Origin: Apiospora phragmitis
Taxonomy: Eukaryota > Ascomycota > Sordariomycetes > Amphisphaeriales > Apiosporaceae
Direction: 5' to 3'
Length of the DNA: 64,000 bases
Assembly (NCBI GenBank): GCA_038363925.1
Contig: JAQQWL010000005.1
Location: 1,116,001 to 1,180,000, forward strand
Made by a program: the position numbers and the translations under genes. How positions within the stretch are numbered: the stretch's first letter is position 1; every line of letters starts with the position of its first letter. A model generated the notes under the pieces. The model did not search any database. It was not told the origin of the DNA and saw only the letters and a program-made list of their open reading frames with translations. This document shows positions 1 to 12,717 of this stretch, piece by piece.

Positions 1-943
1 TGGAAAGGAAGTACAGAACGGGCGTACAGAACGGGCGTATCACCCGAAGGAGGCATTGACCAAAAAGGATGCGTTGAGCGTCACCCCGAGCTTGATCCAA
101 AGACGTATAAGTATGGCTCTTGATGCAGAATACCCTGGTAGTTCAAGTAAGCAGGCGGGGTTTGTCAATGCATATTTCCACAAAACGACGGAACTACCCA
201 GGACAGAGTCCGCTCCCTCTCCCTTCCCACGAGCAGAGGCATACAGACTGCACTCGATATCTACACTCAAGCATTATTCGGTCTGCCGTATTTCCTTTTG
301 TTCGCTTCTCTAACCTAGGAAGCACGGCTTCAGAGGACCGCTTGCTCTCGGTTCTTCCGATTCTGATTGCCACATCCCTGGCAGCAGACTCCATGTAATA
401 GGAAACGTGTTGGCTTCTCGATGACTTCGCAAGTCAGGAGCGGGGTATCTCAGACATCTCAAACAGAAGCCATGCAGGAGCTGCCAAGGAAAGTGTATTC
501 GTTGCTTGAACCGGTAACTGTCGATAACAAGCTGACAGGGTCCGAGATAAGGGGCCCGATGCAGGTCCTCGGCGGGGCGGCCAGTAGTAACAGCGTACGT
601 TGCCGCTCTGGTGGATCGCGGACCCAGGTCCCCGAGCCATCGACCTCGACAGGGGGGTATCTGCAATGGCACAGCAGTCGGGACAGAGGCCAAGACTAGA
701 TCGTCCGGATCTCGTAGATCATGCTAAGGAGATGTCCCATCATGATGGGCGATCGCTGGTCTGATGGGACTCCGTCCCCCTTACTGGCTTGGATCTCCCC
801 CATCCCTTTGTTTGGGAGCCCTCCCTTTGTCCCCCTCCTTGCGTATATAGAGACCTCCCTCGCAACCTTCTCGTGGTATCTATAAACAGAAGGCACCCGC
901 CAATTTTATAACGTAACTTGAGGTTTTACCAAAGAAAACAACC
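1..943. other. 5' flank of the O-methyltransferase, no gene seen
   Basis: No open frame here has a fungal-type start, splice sites or recognisable family features; the longest frames are around 100-130 codons and overlap on both strands. The last 100 bases are pyrimidine-rich with a TATATAG at 844-850, which is in a plausible place for the promoter of the gene starting at 944. Confidence 0.5.
844..850 (+). promoter_or_regulatory. TATA-like box upstream of the O-methyltransferase
   Basis: TATATAG lies 94 bases before the chosen ATG at 944, in a CT-rich stretch. Position and sequence fit a core promoter, but AT-rich heptamers are common, so this is a weak call. Confidence 0.3.
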
Positions 944-2565
944 ATGGCAAAAGCTATCGAGATCGAGGAGCCGGTCACCGTCACAGTGGCCACTGCCACC
1001 AGCCCATCCAACCTCGCGGCCGTCCCGCAGTTGATCAAGGAGCTGGCCGAAGGGGTCGGGTGTCTCGAATCTGGCTGCAATGAAGCACGGCAGGCCCTGG
1101 TCACCCAGGCACGCAGCTTGGTGCAGGCGCTGGAGACGCCCCGCGAGACTATGATCAAGCACTGCTGGGCGCAGCCCGCGGTCTTTGCTGCCATTCTCTG
1201 TGGCAACGAGTGTGGTCTTGTGAGTACATGAGCCTTCTTCATGTTTCTCTGGCAAGAAACTCCCAAGTGTGAAACGCATCCGTACCCGTCAAGCCAACTA
1301 AGCTGACCAAGCATTGTCATCGGTCGTTCGTAGTGGAAGTTGATGGCCAAGAACGGGGATAAGCCTCAGAAGGTCAAAGAGCTTGCCTGTGCACTTGGTG
1401 TTGATCCAGTCCTGTTGAGTAAGTAAAGATTCGAGTGCAAGTTTTCTCGTTTTCAGAAAGGGAATTATGAGAGGGAAAGGGAGAAACGAAAAGAAGTAGA
1501 AAGCTGACAATCGGCATGAAACAGGTCGCCTACTAAGGCACTTAGGCGCTATGGGCTACCTACTGGAAGTCGGCGAAGATGAGTATAAGCCCACAAGCTT
1601 TTCTCTATCCTTATCTCTGCCCATCATGAATGGGGGATATCCAGCCCTGTAAGGACAGAAGGCCCCTTCCCAAAACAGGACTACATGAAAAAAGCATCTC
1701 TCTAATATGACAAAAACTAGGATCACCATGGGTGGCCCTTCCTTCATCAATCTCCATGAGTACGAGCGCAGCCGGAACTGGAAGAATCCTACGGACGCCA
1801 AAGACAGCCCCCTGATGCACGCCCACAAGACAGACCTCAATTACTTCGACTTGGCCGCGTCCAGGGGCTACCTCGAGGATTTCAACAACCACATGGGCGG
1901 GTACCGCCAAGGTCGACTGCCTTGGATGGCCCCCGAATTTGTGCCTGTGCAAGAGGTGCTGATTAAAGGGGCGGATCAGAGTCCAGACGCCGTGTTCATG
2001 GTGGACGTCGGCGGCTGTCTGGGCCACGACCTGCTAGAGTTCCATCGATATCACCCCACGGTTCCGGGCAAACTCATCGTCCAGGATTTGCCTCAAGTGG
2101 TGGGCTCCATCATCCCGAGCGAAGAAAACAAGGCTCTGACGCCCATGGCGCATAACTTCTTTGAAGAACAGCCAATTAAAGGTGCGCCATTCACCACCAT
2201 CCCCTTTGTCTTTCACAAACAATGACTAACGGGTCCCTATTCCAGGTGCCCGCGCCTACTACCTGCACTCCGTCCTGCACGACTGGCCCGACGACCGCGC
2301 CGAGGTGATCGTCGGCCGGATCAAGGCGGCCATGCGGCCGGGCTACAGCAAGCTGCTCATCAACGAGAACGTGATCCCGCGCACCGACGCGTACTGGGAG
2401 ACGTCGGCGCTCGACCTCGTCATGCTGAGCCAACTGTCGGCGCAGGAGCGCACCGAGCGCGACTGGCGCGACCTGGTGGAGGGGCGGTGCGGCCTCGCGA
2501 TCGTCAAGATCTGGAGCGGGGGGCGGGGCGTGGAGAGCTTGATTGAGTGTGAGTTGTTGCCGTGA
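944..2565 (+). CDS. SAM-dependent O-methyltransferase (plant/fungal type), five exons
   Basis: Exons 944-1219, 1334-1418, 1525-1648, 1721-2181 and 2246-2565 join to 1266 nt in one frame, giving 421 residues, a normal length for fungal secondary-metabolite O-methyltransferases. The ATG sits in an accATGg context. The N-terminal half (HCWAQP, VKELACALGVDP, LRHLGAMGYL) looks like the helical dimerisation/winged-helix region. SAM motif I is VDVGGCLG near residue 256. The catalytic region is LHSVLHDWPDD with His near 327, and the end GVESLIECEL is typical of the family. By family knowledge it should methylate a hydroxyl of a phenolic or polyketide substrate in the cytosol; the substrate cannot be read. 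One oddity is Cys where the family usually has a third Gly in motif I. No polyketide synthase or other tailoring gene lies within the window to name a pathway. Confidence 0.85.
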
Positions 2566-3206
2566 GATGGGGCGAGGGCTGGGTGGGATTTCGGTTAGGG
2601 CCAAGACACGGTTACGTAGAAGACGAAGATGCGATTGTCATTATTATGATATAGACATAGGGATAAATGCCGACGAAACATTCGACGTTGCCATGCCGCT
2701 AGGCGGTATGCAAACATCTTGTATATCTGGAGCCAACTCAACTACATGATTGAGGAGATTTAGCGTAATATAAAATCGTTCCAGATCTTTTCCCGATCCG
2801 CGCGAACCCAGTAGATTACAAGCTTTTCCAGATCGCGGGATACAACCAAATCTTGCTCACTTGAGAACCTTTCAGGCGCCCTCACTCACATGGCTGGGGG
2901 ATAAGATAAGGATGAGGAGAAAGACACATTCGCTCATGGAAAGTAAAGAGTTAACCGTGCAAATGTTCTGGGACGTTTCCACAAATGCAGTCTGTTATAT
3001 TCTCTCTCTTCTCCGGAGTCCATAATTCCAATTTTTGCTGTACCCTTTCTCCATTACATCGTCTCTTCCGTTACAAAGAAGCGGTTTCGACCATTGTCTG
3101 AGGCCACCAAATGTACAAATTTCAGCTCTAATCGGCAAACGCTCTAACCGAGATCCATCCGCGACTCAGCCCAAACACATAACGACGAGAACAGAAAGTG
3201 GACAAA
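2566..3206. other. Intergenic, nothing seen
   Basis: Ordinary intergenic DNA between the O-methyltransferase and a small gene. The part just before 3207 is pyrimidine-rich, as in a fungal 5' leader. Confidence 0.5.
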
Positions 3207-3569
3207 ATGGTCTTCCGCATCCTCGACACCATCCGCAAGCACCACCTCACCGTGCGCTACGCCGGCCGCCACCTGCTCTGGACCGCGCCGGCCCTGTACG
3301 GCTACCACACCCTGTACGCGCAAGCGCAGGTGAGCTACGACGACGGCTATATCGCCATCGCGCGCCACATGGCCTCCGAAGGCAGGGAGCACTACCGGCA
3401 GTATCGTGCCGCGCAGAAACAGAGCTGCAGCAGCCGCAGCAGCAGTTGCAACTCTCCGGACCAAGTGGCGAAACAACCACGCGTGAAGACCGAGAGGGAG
3501 AAAGCGAGGAGGAAGGAGGAGGATAGATGGATGCCCATAATCTACCGCTTCGGCGCTTGCGGGATCTGA
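3207..3569 (+). CDS. Small protein of unknown function (120 aa)
   Basis: The frame opens at an ATG in a good context (acaaaATGg) and is intronless. The first 75 residues (MVFRILDTIRKHHLTVRYAG...) have even codon use biased to C/G in the third position, like the neighbouring genes, and include a moderately hydrophobic stretch LLWTAPALYGYHTLY. The C-terminal third is Ser/Gln/Lys/Arg-rich and low in complexity, so the true end may differ if a short intron removes part of it. No family is recognised. The third-position bias is the main argument that this is a gene rather than a chance frame. Confidence 0.5.
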   Translation: MVFRILDTIRKHHLTVRYAGRHLLWTAPALYGYHTLYAQAQVSYDDGYIAIARHMASEGREHYRQYRAAQKQSCSSRSSSCNSPDQVAKQPRVKTEREKARRKEEDRWMPIIYRFGACGI

Positions 3570-5889
3570 GCAAGCTAGGCGATAAAGACACAGGGTTTCG
3601 AGTTTTGGCTCTCTCCGTTTCGAACTTTTCTACCTTTCGCTTGCTAGCTGTTCGAGTCCGAGAGTTGAGCCGCTTCGTCCAAGAAGGAGAAGAAAGGGCA
3701 AGAAAGCGGTATGGTGGGAGCCCATTTCCGACTGCGGCTGGTTCCCACGTTGATGCATATTTGACAGGATAGCATAAGGCGGCTACGATGTGGATGCTTT
3801 GAATCTCCCTTTATTATTTAAATGCATAGATATATCGTTCAACTTTATCTTAGAAATACGTTCTCCGGCTACGTAACAAACTCATGGATCCAGACTGTGG
3901 GTGAAAAGAGGGGGTTGGCTAATATAGAAGTTTGCAGCACGTGTGTGTGGATCCATGCAGCTACTCCTCTGGTATAACGATAAGCCCCATACTTAACGGA
4001 TTTGATTTGCGTCTTGTCCGGAGGGTGTTGGCTGGGCATACCATGGCGGTCGAGTTCCTTGCCCTCGATATGTGGGCGCAGAGATATACTCGATGTCGTC
4101 CACCCAAGACTGCGCACTATTGCGAAACAATAGTACGCCGCAAACTGCTACCTGGGGCGCCCGCCAGGCTCGTCGCCGCCGCCGCCGTCCGCGGGATATA
4201 GCGGAAAGAGGTGACCGCTACAGGGTAACCCCCAACCTCGTTGGGCGGATATCTGGCCGGTAGCACTACCTCGAGTGAATACTGCCATGAAAGGCAACCA
4301 AGGAGGAACATTGGACGATCTACCGTCATAAGGCTAAACTCGCCTCATTTCTCTCGCCAACGGGCCGATGGCTCGTTGGTGATGTGTGTGTTCTACCATG
4401 TTAGTATCTACTGTACTGGACATACGTTCAAGTACGTACGTCGGCACACTTTGTACTATTAGAGTGTGGTGTATTTTTTTGGTTTTGCTCTCTCTTTTTA
4501 TTCTGATATTGGTACATGTCGCAATAGGGGTCAGGGGTCAGGGTCATCGCACCCCAGGCAGGGATGCGCTGCTTACTAACAGTCTCTTTTGTCTATAGCT
4601 TCTTAAGCGCCCTTCCTTACGTTTCTTTTCCCCTTCCTTTAGGCAGTACTGTATCACATACTATAGGTTCAATAATTCCTCCATTTATGCCACCAGGAAC
4701 TCTATGTGATGCCACAATACAAGTATTAGTTATCCCTAGTATAATTGCTGTCTTAGCTTGGCAGGCCGCCAAAGGAAAGCGAACTCGTTTCGCAACATTG
4801 AACTGCTTTTAAGTAAATTTACGAGGGACTCATTTACAAGGTCAATATCCAGAAGAACTTGTCTACAGAGGGTCGTGACGCCATGGGTCTCCACAGAGAA
4901 AAAGGGGGAGTAGACGCTACCATTAGAGCGTATTTCTCTAGGCCGCATACCTAACGTGCAGCATACCTATTTACAAGTCGTACGACACCGAAGCGGCAGA
5001 GGCGCCACCGAGAAAAAGATCCGGAAAGATGAGAACCAATCATTGTATGGTTCTGTAGGTCCTCATTCTTAAAAAAAGCAAGAAACTGCGCAAGCGAGGC
5101 CCTTTAGCGTTCACTGCAAGCCATTCATATAGTACTCTGGAACGGGACGTTGCAGAATCTGGCTGCATGTAATCCCCTACATGTGTACCTGAGATTTTTG
5201 TGTTACGTTGGGCTTCGAGAGAAGGGCTGACTATCGTACCATCGACATCGAATGTTCGCGATGCTGTCGGTCTGGGGAGAGGGACCCGGCGCGCCTCCCC
5301 AGTCTGAACCATTCAAACCAGGTCCCGTTGAATCGATCGATCTATGCCGGCAGAGAATCCATAACTGATTGGGTGCATGATGCACGTTACGTGGAGAATG
5401 AAGAGCCGAAGCAAGATGCCCTCCGCAATATCTCCAACAAAGAGATCTTGGTCCGTCTGGATCCGGCGGGGTCTTGGTATTCTGCAAAAGCTCGCCACCG
5501 TCACAATTCACACAGGGCAAAGTCCAATGTAGGGTGGGTTTTGAATGTTTGTTTGGTATTCGTAGGTACACACACTCTTCAACCATCGTGTGCGTTCATG
5601 GCTTGGCCTTTCCCCAACCAACCACTGCTATCAGAACTAGAGCACATACAAAGCAAAAAAATAAACCCAATGAAGGTGGCGTTTCCCCTCCGCCCAGTTC
5701 GCCATAGCCACGGCGTCAATGCAATAGTGTGCTCCTGCCCATCACAAAACGCCCCAGTCCCAAATCAATGCATGCCAGTTGAAACGCCCAAATAGTAAGT
5801 AATGCAACGGCACTTCCAGCGTGTTCCGCCTCCCATGTTGGAGGCCATGTTGGAAGTATGCAGAACTTCAAATGCTTTTTCTTCGTCTT
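3570..5889. other. Long intergenic stretch without a supported gene
   Basis: About 2.3 kb. Short frames occur on both strands but none has codon bias, family motifs or splice structure. A GGGGTCA motif is repeated at about 4527-4545, and 4440-4800 is T-rich. A 195-codon frame at 5208-5795 opens with TTG and has mixed codon use; see the rejected list. Confidence 0.5.
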
Positions 5890-6453
5890 CTAGTCCTGGT
5901 CCTTGGTCATCTCATAGACCATCATGACCTCCTCGAGGCGCTCGAGGCTGCTTCGGTCACCGTAGGCGTCGAGCAGGGCCTTGCGTCGGGTAGCTTCCTG
6001 GGCGACGGTGGGTTGAGGCTTCAAGTCGGCCTGCAGACCCCCGCGCTTCTGGTCCAGGTTTCGCTCCATGTATGTGACCGCGGCGGTAGCTGCTTTGAAG
6101 GGCTTGAAGTTAGCGAACGTGTCCAAATCATATTCATCAGAGGTCCTCGATCATTATTAAAGGGGGAGAGATGGAGAGACGTAGTGATATCAAATGAAAA
6201 GGGTGATGTGAAGAGAGCGAGGGCCGATGTAGGGAGCGATGTTGTACCTACCTAAGATGATGGGCAAAGAGAGCATGAGAAGTCCCCGGCTGTTGCGTGC
6301 GGCGGCTCTGGGCAGGCCGCAGTGGATCCCCGTGGGCGCGGGTTTGTAGACGGGGGTGTACGCCGCCCGCGCCGGCGAGGTGGTGAAGTTTAGGGCATCA
6401 GGGGTGAAGAGGGTTCGGTAGCGTCTGGCGTGGTAGGTGGCAGCTCCGGACAT
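5890..6453 (-). CDS. Two-exon protein of unknown function, possibly mitochondrial
   Basis: Reading the minus strand, exon 1 runs 6453-6248 and exon 2 6145-5890, joined by a GTACAA donor and a GAG acceptor that keep frame, giving about 153 residues. The N-terminus (MSGAATYHARRYRTLF) is basic and hydroxylated with almost no acidic residues for some 65 positions, then a short hydrophobic run GLLMLSLPIILG. This is compatible with a mitochondrial presequence or membrane anchor, but that is inference. The C-terminus (QEATRRKALLDAYGDRSSLERLEEVMMVYE) is helical and charged. An alternative donor (GTAGGT, three to four bases upstream) would break the frame. No family is recognised. Confidence 0.55.
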
Positions 6454-8538
6454 TCTGGTGTTGGTAGATTATGTTTATGTGTTGTACGTTGTGTGGTGCT
6501 GTAGGTGGTTTTCTTCTGGCCGTGTATGTGAATCGAGTCTCGGCACAGCCAGAGTAAGCAATAGGTATGTAATTGAGGTTCGAGGTTTGGTTAAGATTGT
6601 ATTTTATTGATTGAGTAATGCTGGAGGTGCATTGGGAACAGAGAATATGTTCAGAGTGCGCTTTATAAGTGTCGAGTCCCAACCGCACACACGCAAACAC
6701 ACAAGACAGCACAGCCCCGGCACCTGCGAGGTGTCATTAGACGGGTTCCCCAGCGGTACGTAAGGCGCCTCCCACAATCAGGTGACAATTGAACACGGAG
6801 GCTGCAGGAGGGTAGCAGACGAAAGCGAAGATCCAGATTGCGCTTGATTGCTGTGGCCGTTGTGGCATGAATTGCCCTTGGCAATGCTGGCTTGTGATAC
6901 GCCTGCATTGGGCAAGACCGGGGCAAGATGGGCTGATTGCCGTTCGATCGGCGGATTCCGATGGTCTTCGAGCAAGGGACAATGTCCCCCCGCCCCCTCC
7001 CCCAAGCTCTGCCCCAGTGTGCCCCATTGGGCATCTCCGGTTCCTCCCGTCCCCGCGAATTTAGAACGGGGGCAAGTCAGGGCAGTCAATCTGCCACTTC
7101 TTCTAGCGCCTGGCCTACCCCAACATTGTAACGCAGGAAGTTTTAGACTCGCCTTATCATCAGGTGGTTTTCTGACTGCGAATCCCGGGGAACAAGAGCT
7201 GGGCAGAAGCTGGGGATGGCGCTATGGTTGAGTCAAGGGTCTCTCGGTCGCGGGCAGGACCCGGTAGAGGTAGCGCTGTGCGGTTGAACAGGATTGATTA
7301 CATCGAACCATTTATGATTGGGCACGGAAGAATTGGACGACAATTGAGCCAATCAATTTACATGATCTCCCAATCCAAACCTCTTCTGTCGAAGATCATT
7401 GTTGAAACTCGAGCTGCCAATGTTATGGACGCACAAATCGCATTTTGGGAGGTAAAAACATTTCTATCAACCTCGAAGATGGCGATGATGCCTCTGTTTG
7501 GCTCTCTGGTTGATTGCTGATTTGAGATATGAATCGTACGAGCAAATCGAAGCCGAGTCAGTGCCTACATGACCAAGACGCGGCCCCTCCATCGAAGCTT
7601 CCGATCGATCGACACTCCGCCACGATACCGAAAATTACAAAAGGGATGTCGTTATTTCGGGATACAGCATCACGGCTTTTTGGCCGCTGAAGAGTTGGTC
7701 TAGGTATTTGACAAAAACCTCGTCATATTTTGCAGCTGCAGCTCATGGTATCGGGTCAATTGGTCTGACCGCTTGCTGGCATCCTGCTTTCCGACCTTTA
7801 CGGCGGTATAGGTACTAGGTGCATTTCATCAGCATCACCGGAGTGTCTGTATCTCACGAAAAAACCATCATGCCTCTACCCCACGGCGTGTGGCGATGGC
7901 ATGCCCTCCGTCGTAGATTGAACCGGAGAATGGGTCACGCCACCATCAAAGGAGATCATGTTGGGACATCCAGGAGACGGAATGTCTACCGCTCTCCTTG
8001 AGACTTGATCATTGCGATCATATGAGGCCGGCCGTAGGGTCCTTTTGCTCAATGTTCGCCAAGTCTCGGACGACACGCACACTCGTATAAGTCCCTGCTG
8101 TTAAGTCGAGTTTATTAATGGATACAGTGCCAATGGCGAGCTATATCAATCTGCATTGTCGTCGTGAAATTTCCAAACTGGGCTGAATATAAATACATTA
8201 ACCAATCGGAGTGTATTCCAGCGATCCAAGCCAATTTGGTACAGAGGAAGGTCGCGAGTGCTTGATGAAGTCTACTGCGCTGACGAGATAGATTTATGGG
8301 CTGGAGGTGGCCCGTGTGCTTTCAGGGGCTGACGTTGTTTCACCTTCCAATATTCCACATACCGCGCTCAATGAAAATGGCTGGTGATGACAGCTTTCGT
8401 GACAACTATTGAAACTTTGATATTTACAATCTTTTACCCAAAAGGAAGAAAGGAAGCCGAGGTTGAGTTTCAACTCCCAGCAGCCATCCATAAACCCGGC
8501 TTCAATCATCCGCAGCAGCCCTCATCATCATCATTACC
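6454..8538. other. Intergenic stretch, nothing supported
   Basis: About 2 kb between divergently oriented genes (5890-6453 on minus, 8539 on plus), so it probably holds both promoters. Frames of up to 127 codons at 6.7-7.2 kb overlap on both strands in a locally GC-rich part and have no family features. Confidence 0.45.
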
Positions 8539-9294
8539 ATGCCCGACTTTACGGACCCGGCCGTGTTCCCGGCCTTCTATGAGCTACCCAGCGACGCCGA
8601 GATCGCAGCGGCCCCGCCAGAGGGGATGAACGCTGCCTCGTGGTGGATGCTGGCGCAGGTCAAGGTGAACATGACGCTCACGAAGCCGACGCTGATCGTG
8701 ACGGACCGCCGGGGCCTGGACTTCGCGGTGACGTTCGAGGACCCGGCCATGGACCTGAAGGGGTACAAGAAGGGCTACACCCTGGTGGTCCCGCGGGCGC
8801 AGGCGGACGGACCGGGAGGAGGGCAAGAAGGCGGTCATGCGGGTGGAGGCGCGATACTGCAAGTCGGTACAGGTGAGTAGTACTTAAGATCAAACAAAGT
8901 CAAGGTCGGGGGGTCAACAAGAAGGGGACGGCCCATGCTGATACGAGATTGAAAAAGGTCATACCGGCGAAAATGGAACACTTGCTGGAGTTGGGTCAAG
9001 TACTCGACATAATGCGAGGCGATGAGGCGGAAGGCAAGGAGCAGAAATGCGGGGCCTGCGGCAAAACGGAAGCGAGCCTTTCGAAGTGTACGGGCTGCGG
9101 AACCGTGAAGTATTGCAGCAAGGTGAGTGAGAATGCCTGCAGAATGATGACCCCAATCCAAAGATGGTTTATCCAGAACAGTGCTAACGATGGGGTTACG
9201 TGAATAGGAGTGCCAGCTCAAAGGTTGGAGCGAGCTGGGGCACAAATCCAATTGCAAGAGCTTAAAGGCCATCAAAACAATATGGCCCTCTTAA
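8539..9294 (+). CDS. MYND-type zinc-finger protein, with a +1 frame disruption in exon 1
   Basis: Exons 8539-8872, 8958-9122 and 9208-9294. Exon 1 encodes an N-terminal domain (FYELPSDAEIAAAPPEGMNA, WWMLAQVKVNM, KPTLIVTDRRGLDFAV). Exons 2 and 3 encode a zinc finger CGACGKTEASLSKCTGCG, VKYCSKECQ, GHKSNC, the C-x2-C / C-x2-C / C-x3-C / H-x3-C order of a MYND domain, ending in KTIWPS. The spliced length is 586 nt, one base more than a whole number of codons. The frame changes between about 8795 and 8815: before it the protein reads KKGYTLVVPRAQA, after it DREEGKKAVMRVEARYCKSVQ, and only the second frame joins exon 2 correctly. So either one extra base is present in the sequence or the gene is broken. 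MYND domains usually mediate protein contacts; the partner is unknown. Confidence 0.75.
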
Positions 9295-9910
9295 GATATG
9301 AATATTATTCACGTATTCTATTTCGTATTTGATACCAGTATTCAATTCGTGCAGTACCAGTCACGAAGTCCCATAATTGTTGCCTAGTTCTGGTCTTGTG
9401 TTTGTGGTTGCTGCAGAAGAAGTTACGAACAAGAGGTATTGTCACGCCAGAGCTGCATTGAATTTATACCATCAACTGACAGCTAGCTGCCTTCGTATTT
9501 TGACACAACCTTGGCGCCACTGACTGCAAGAGTGGTCTTCCAAATCATTCTCTCTACTAAAGCGAAAACGAGGCCGACCCATTGCACTGTTAGAGATTCC
9601 GATAAATTATATACAAGCCATTACTGGGTTTCAAGGAAAGGGATCGGTCAGTTCAACGTTGAAAAGACGTTGTGTGCAGGTATGTCATGTTGCTGTTGCT
9701 GTCCAGGATTTGCCTGGTGTCTGTAGGCTACGCTAACAACTGCATCTGGCAACCGCTGCATCACGTGACAGCGCGCTTTGCGGGGGAGCTCCCGCCGCTT
9801 CGCCGTGCCCAGCCCGCCTCAGCAAAGGCTGAAACTCCTTTTGGACGATGCAATTGCAATTGCCATTCCGCAAACCCAAAGCGTCCTGGTTGCGCAAAAT
9901 TGTCTCCAAG
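9295..9910. other. Intergenic, promoter side of dynactin p25
   Basis: No gene seen. It carries the 3' end of the MYND gene and the 5' region of the p25 gene. Confidence 0.5.
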
Positions 9911-10741
9911 ATGTCGTCTCGAAAGCAGGTTAAGGGAGAGTATATCGAGACGGTTAGGCGCACCTTTCTCCAATTGCCTTTCTTTTTTTGGTTGATTTGC
10001 AGCTGATGTAGGCTTGTTCCACAGGACACGGGCAACAAGGTGTCGCGCAAGGCCAACCTGATAGGAACACAGCACATCATGCTCGGAGGCAAGACTGTCA
10101 TCATGGCTGATGCCATGGTCCGCGGCGATCTCACCCGCACCGTCTCCGCCAGGGTTCCTCGGGCGCGGCGCCCCAGAGCAATACCTCCATCTTCATCGGC
10201 CGGTATTGCTTTCTGAGCAGAGGCTGCTGTTTGCGCCCGCCCGGTCGCATTTACAAGGGGTCAGTTCTCAGTTCACTTCAGCGCAATCACTAGCTAGCCA
10301 AAGCCCCATCGCTTCCTCTCTCTCTATCTTTTTCTTCCCTGCTAATCAGCTGTCCCCCCCGTCTTCTTTTCTCCAATTGATCGATCCTAATATTATGGGA
10401 ACAGCGCCTTCACGTACATGCCGCTCCGCATCGGCGACCACGTCTTCGTGGGCGAGAACTCGGTGGTCCAGGCGGCCACGGTCGGCAGCCACGTGCACAT
10501 CGCGGCCAACGCCGTCGTGGGCGAGTTCGCCATCGTCAAGGACTACGTGCGCATCCTCGAGGGCACCGTCGTGCCCGCCAACATGGTCATCCCGAGCTTC
10601 AGCGTCGTCGCCGGCCAGCCCGGCCGCGTCATCGGCGAGGTCCCCGAGGGCGGCCACGAGCAGTTCGAGATGCGCGAGATGTACAAGACCGTCGGCAACA
10701 ACGTCCCGCCTCCGGCGGCGCCGGCGGCGCAGGCGGTATAG
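9911..10741 (+). CDS. ro-12: Dynactin subunit 5 (p25), left-handed beta-helix protein, with a frame disruption in exon 2
   Basis: Exons 9911-9952, 10025-10259 and 10405-10741. The start [14 protein letters not shown] followed by [16 protein letters not shown] matches the conserved N-terminus of dynactin p25 (EYIET-GNKVSR in animals). Hexapeptide repeats of the beta-helix follow ([19 protein letters not shown], then [20 protein letters not shown] and [14 protein letters not shown]), then [20 protein letters not shown]. p25 belongs to the pointed-end complex of dynactin and helps dynein bind early endosomes; the Neurospora gene is ro-12 (DCTN5 in animals). Spliced length is 614 nt, one short of a whole number of codons. 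The frame changes between about 10,148 and 10,160, after LTRTVSAR and before [19 protein letters not shown] lost G in the GGG run at about 10,151 would explain it. Intron 2 uses a GTCAGT donor. Confidence 0.8.
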
Positions 10742-12717
10742 GAGGCGCAGCGAACTCGAAATTGAAGCTGAGATGAGATGAGAGCAGCGCTGGGGGACGG
10801 TCGTGCAACGTTTTTGTCAACAGCATACGAGAGAGAAAACGTCACCGACATATCGACACACCAGCGAACCTTTTGTTTTTGTTTTCTAAATACCCGAGGA
10901 GGAAGGTTCAGCGTTCGGAAGGGACGAGCGATTTCTACGCGAGGAGGATTTTCCCTGGCTCGAGATGAGTAGGAGGATATGAAGGCATGAAAGGGTTCCT
11001 TTACCAATGGTTCTCAAGGCGTATCGACTCCATCCCTCTTTGCCCGTGATGCATACCCCGACAGTCTGGGGAAAGATGGACAGGGCTGGAGCGCCGGTCG
11101 AAGACAGGTTGCAGTCCGACATGGTTGAGGAAACAGTATTGACTATGAGTGAATGAAGATGACTTGCAACCCGTTAAGGAAGGAATCGTTCTTTTCGGTT
11201 TACTGCCGACCGGTGAATGCTCCAGCTTAGGGACGTCACTCTTGAAGAGTCCCCTATGCCTATGGACAGTGACGTACAGCTCCTTGCGCAACACAAAGAA
11301 ACATGTCTCGTGTCAGTATCGGAAAGCATACGAGCCCTTCTATGTGCTGCACAGTATTGGCAGTCCTCATCTTCATCGATACAGCGTCTGTTGTGTAACT
11401 TGGAACTGACATGGAGTATTCCGGGTCACCGTCTAGTGGCCCATCTCAAGGCGATCGCGTGGCACCACCATGCCATGTGCACTAATGACATCGATGGAAG
11501 AGAGCTTTCTTGGCGCATGCATCGTACCTGCAGCAGGTAGTGGTAGGTCCATCCAGTGGGGTTTTTTGTTCCCGTTTTCCATGCAGCCAAACCGGCATAT
11601 GCAAAGACCCCAGCTCCCCAGTAGCGGGAAAGCTTGCCTTTTCGGCGATGTAACGCCAAACGAACGGAGGTTCCCAGGCACGCACCACGCACCACGCGCT
11701 GAAGTCAAGTTGTATTACGCCCAGAGCAATTAATCAATTATACTTGGGAAGTCTCGTGAGCCTGGAGAAGGATTGGCAGCTCTCATCTTAATCAGAGTTC
11801 TCACCGTGAAATTGTTCAAAAATTGACTTTCGAAAAATGGGACATGGCATCTACCTTTCCTCAATGATATGTAGCACTGCTACAGCGGGCTCTTCCGGTG
11901 CCGGGTAGCAATAGAAATTACTGGACGAGAGCAACTACCGATTTCAGGAGGGAGAGAGCGTCAATTCTAATGGTCCACAACACCGTGATTTGATAATGGA
12001 TAGGCGCTGGGGAATTCCACGTTTAACTTGGTTCAGCCAGTCAGTGTTTCAGTGACGGTTTCCAACAACCGTTCGACATGATCACCAACGTTTCTCCAGC
12101 TAATGGCCCCAGCTACAATCAGCTAATCTTCGGACTACTCTCTCAAGGCCAACCATCACCAAAGTCACAAGATATAGGTATATGGTAGCCTCAGCGCGTG
12201 GGCACAACGGCGCCACATGATGATTCCCCTTTCACCCCTCTGGGTCCGGTGCGCAAGATGTATTCCTATGGCAGACAGGCCATGAATACTCAGGCGCCGT
12301 CATTACACGAAACCCAACCCCAGAATTGGGCAGCAGGGATTTGAACAGGGACCAGGCCAGATGCGATGCTGGGGAGGGTCTTGGATCAGAAACCGGTGGC
12401 CTGGGTCCGGCTTGTATCAAACTCTATTGCCTTGGGAAGAATAGAAAGAGAGAGAAAGAGAAAATACGAGTAAACGGGCCTTGCCGGAAGAAAGTGGTAA
12501 TAACATAACGTCCTAATATAAGAAAGTGCTGTCGTCTCATCTTCATTCCTTCCAACCTGAGACAACAGCCATCACTGTATAATCGCATTCCTTGCCTAGC
12601 CGCTCGTTCCGAATACCTGACAGTATTGCTTCAGTCTTCCTTAATCGACCAAATCTCTCTATCCCACACATCACATCAACCCATTCATTCAATCTACCAC
12701 AACTTAATCGGACCAAG
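10742..12717. other. Long intergenic stretch, nothing supported
   Basis: About 2 kb. It has 3' flank of p25 and 5' flank of the CFEM gene. Overlapping frames near 11.15-11.73 kb on both strands lack family features. A short CGCACCA tandem lies at about 11,680-11,697. Confidence 0.45.

Noticed and set aside
5208..5795. 195-codon open frame on the plus strand
   Set aside because: It opens with TTG, has no third-position bias and no recognisable family, and overlaps equal-sized frames on the other strand.
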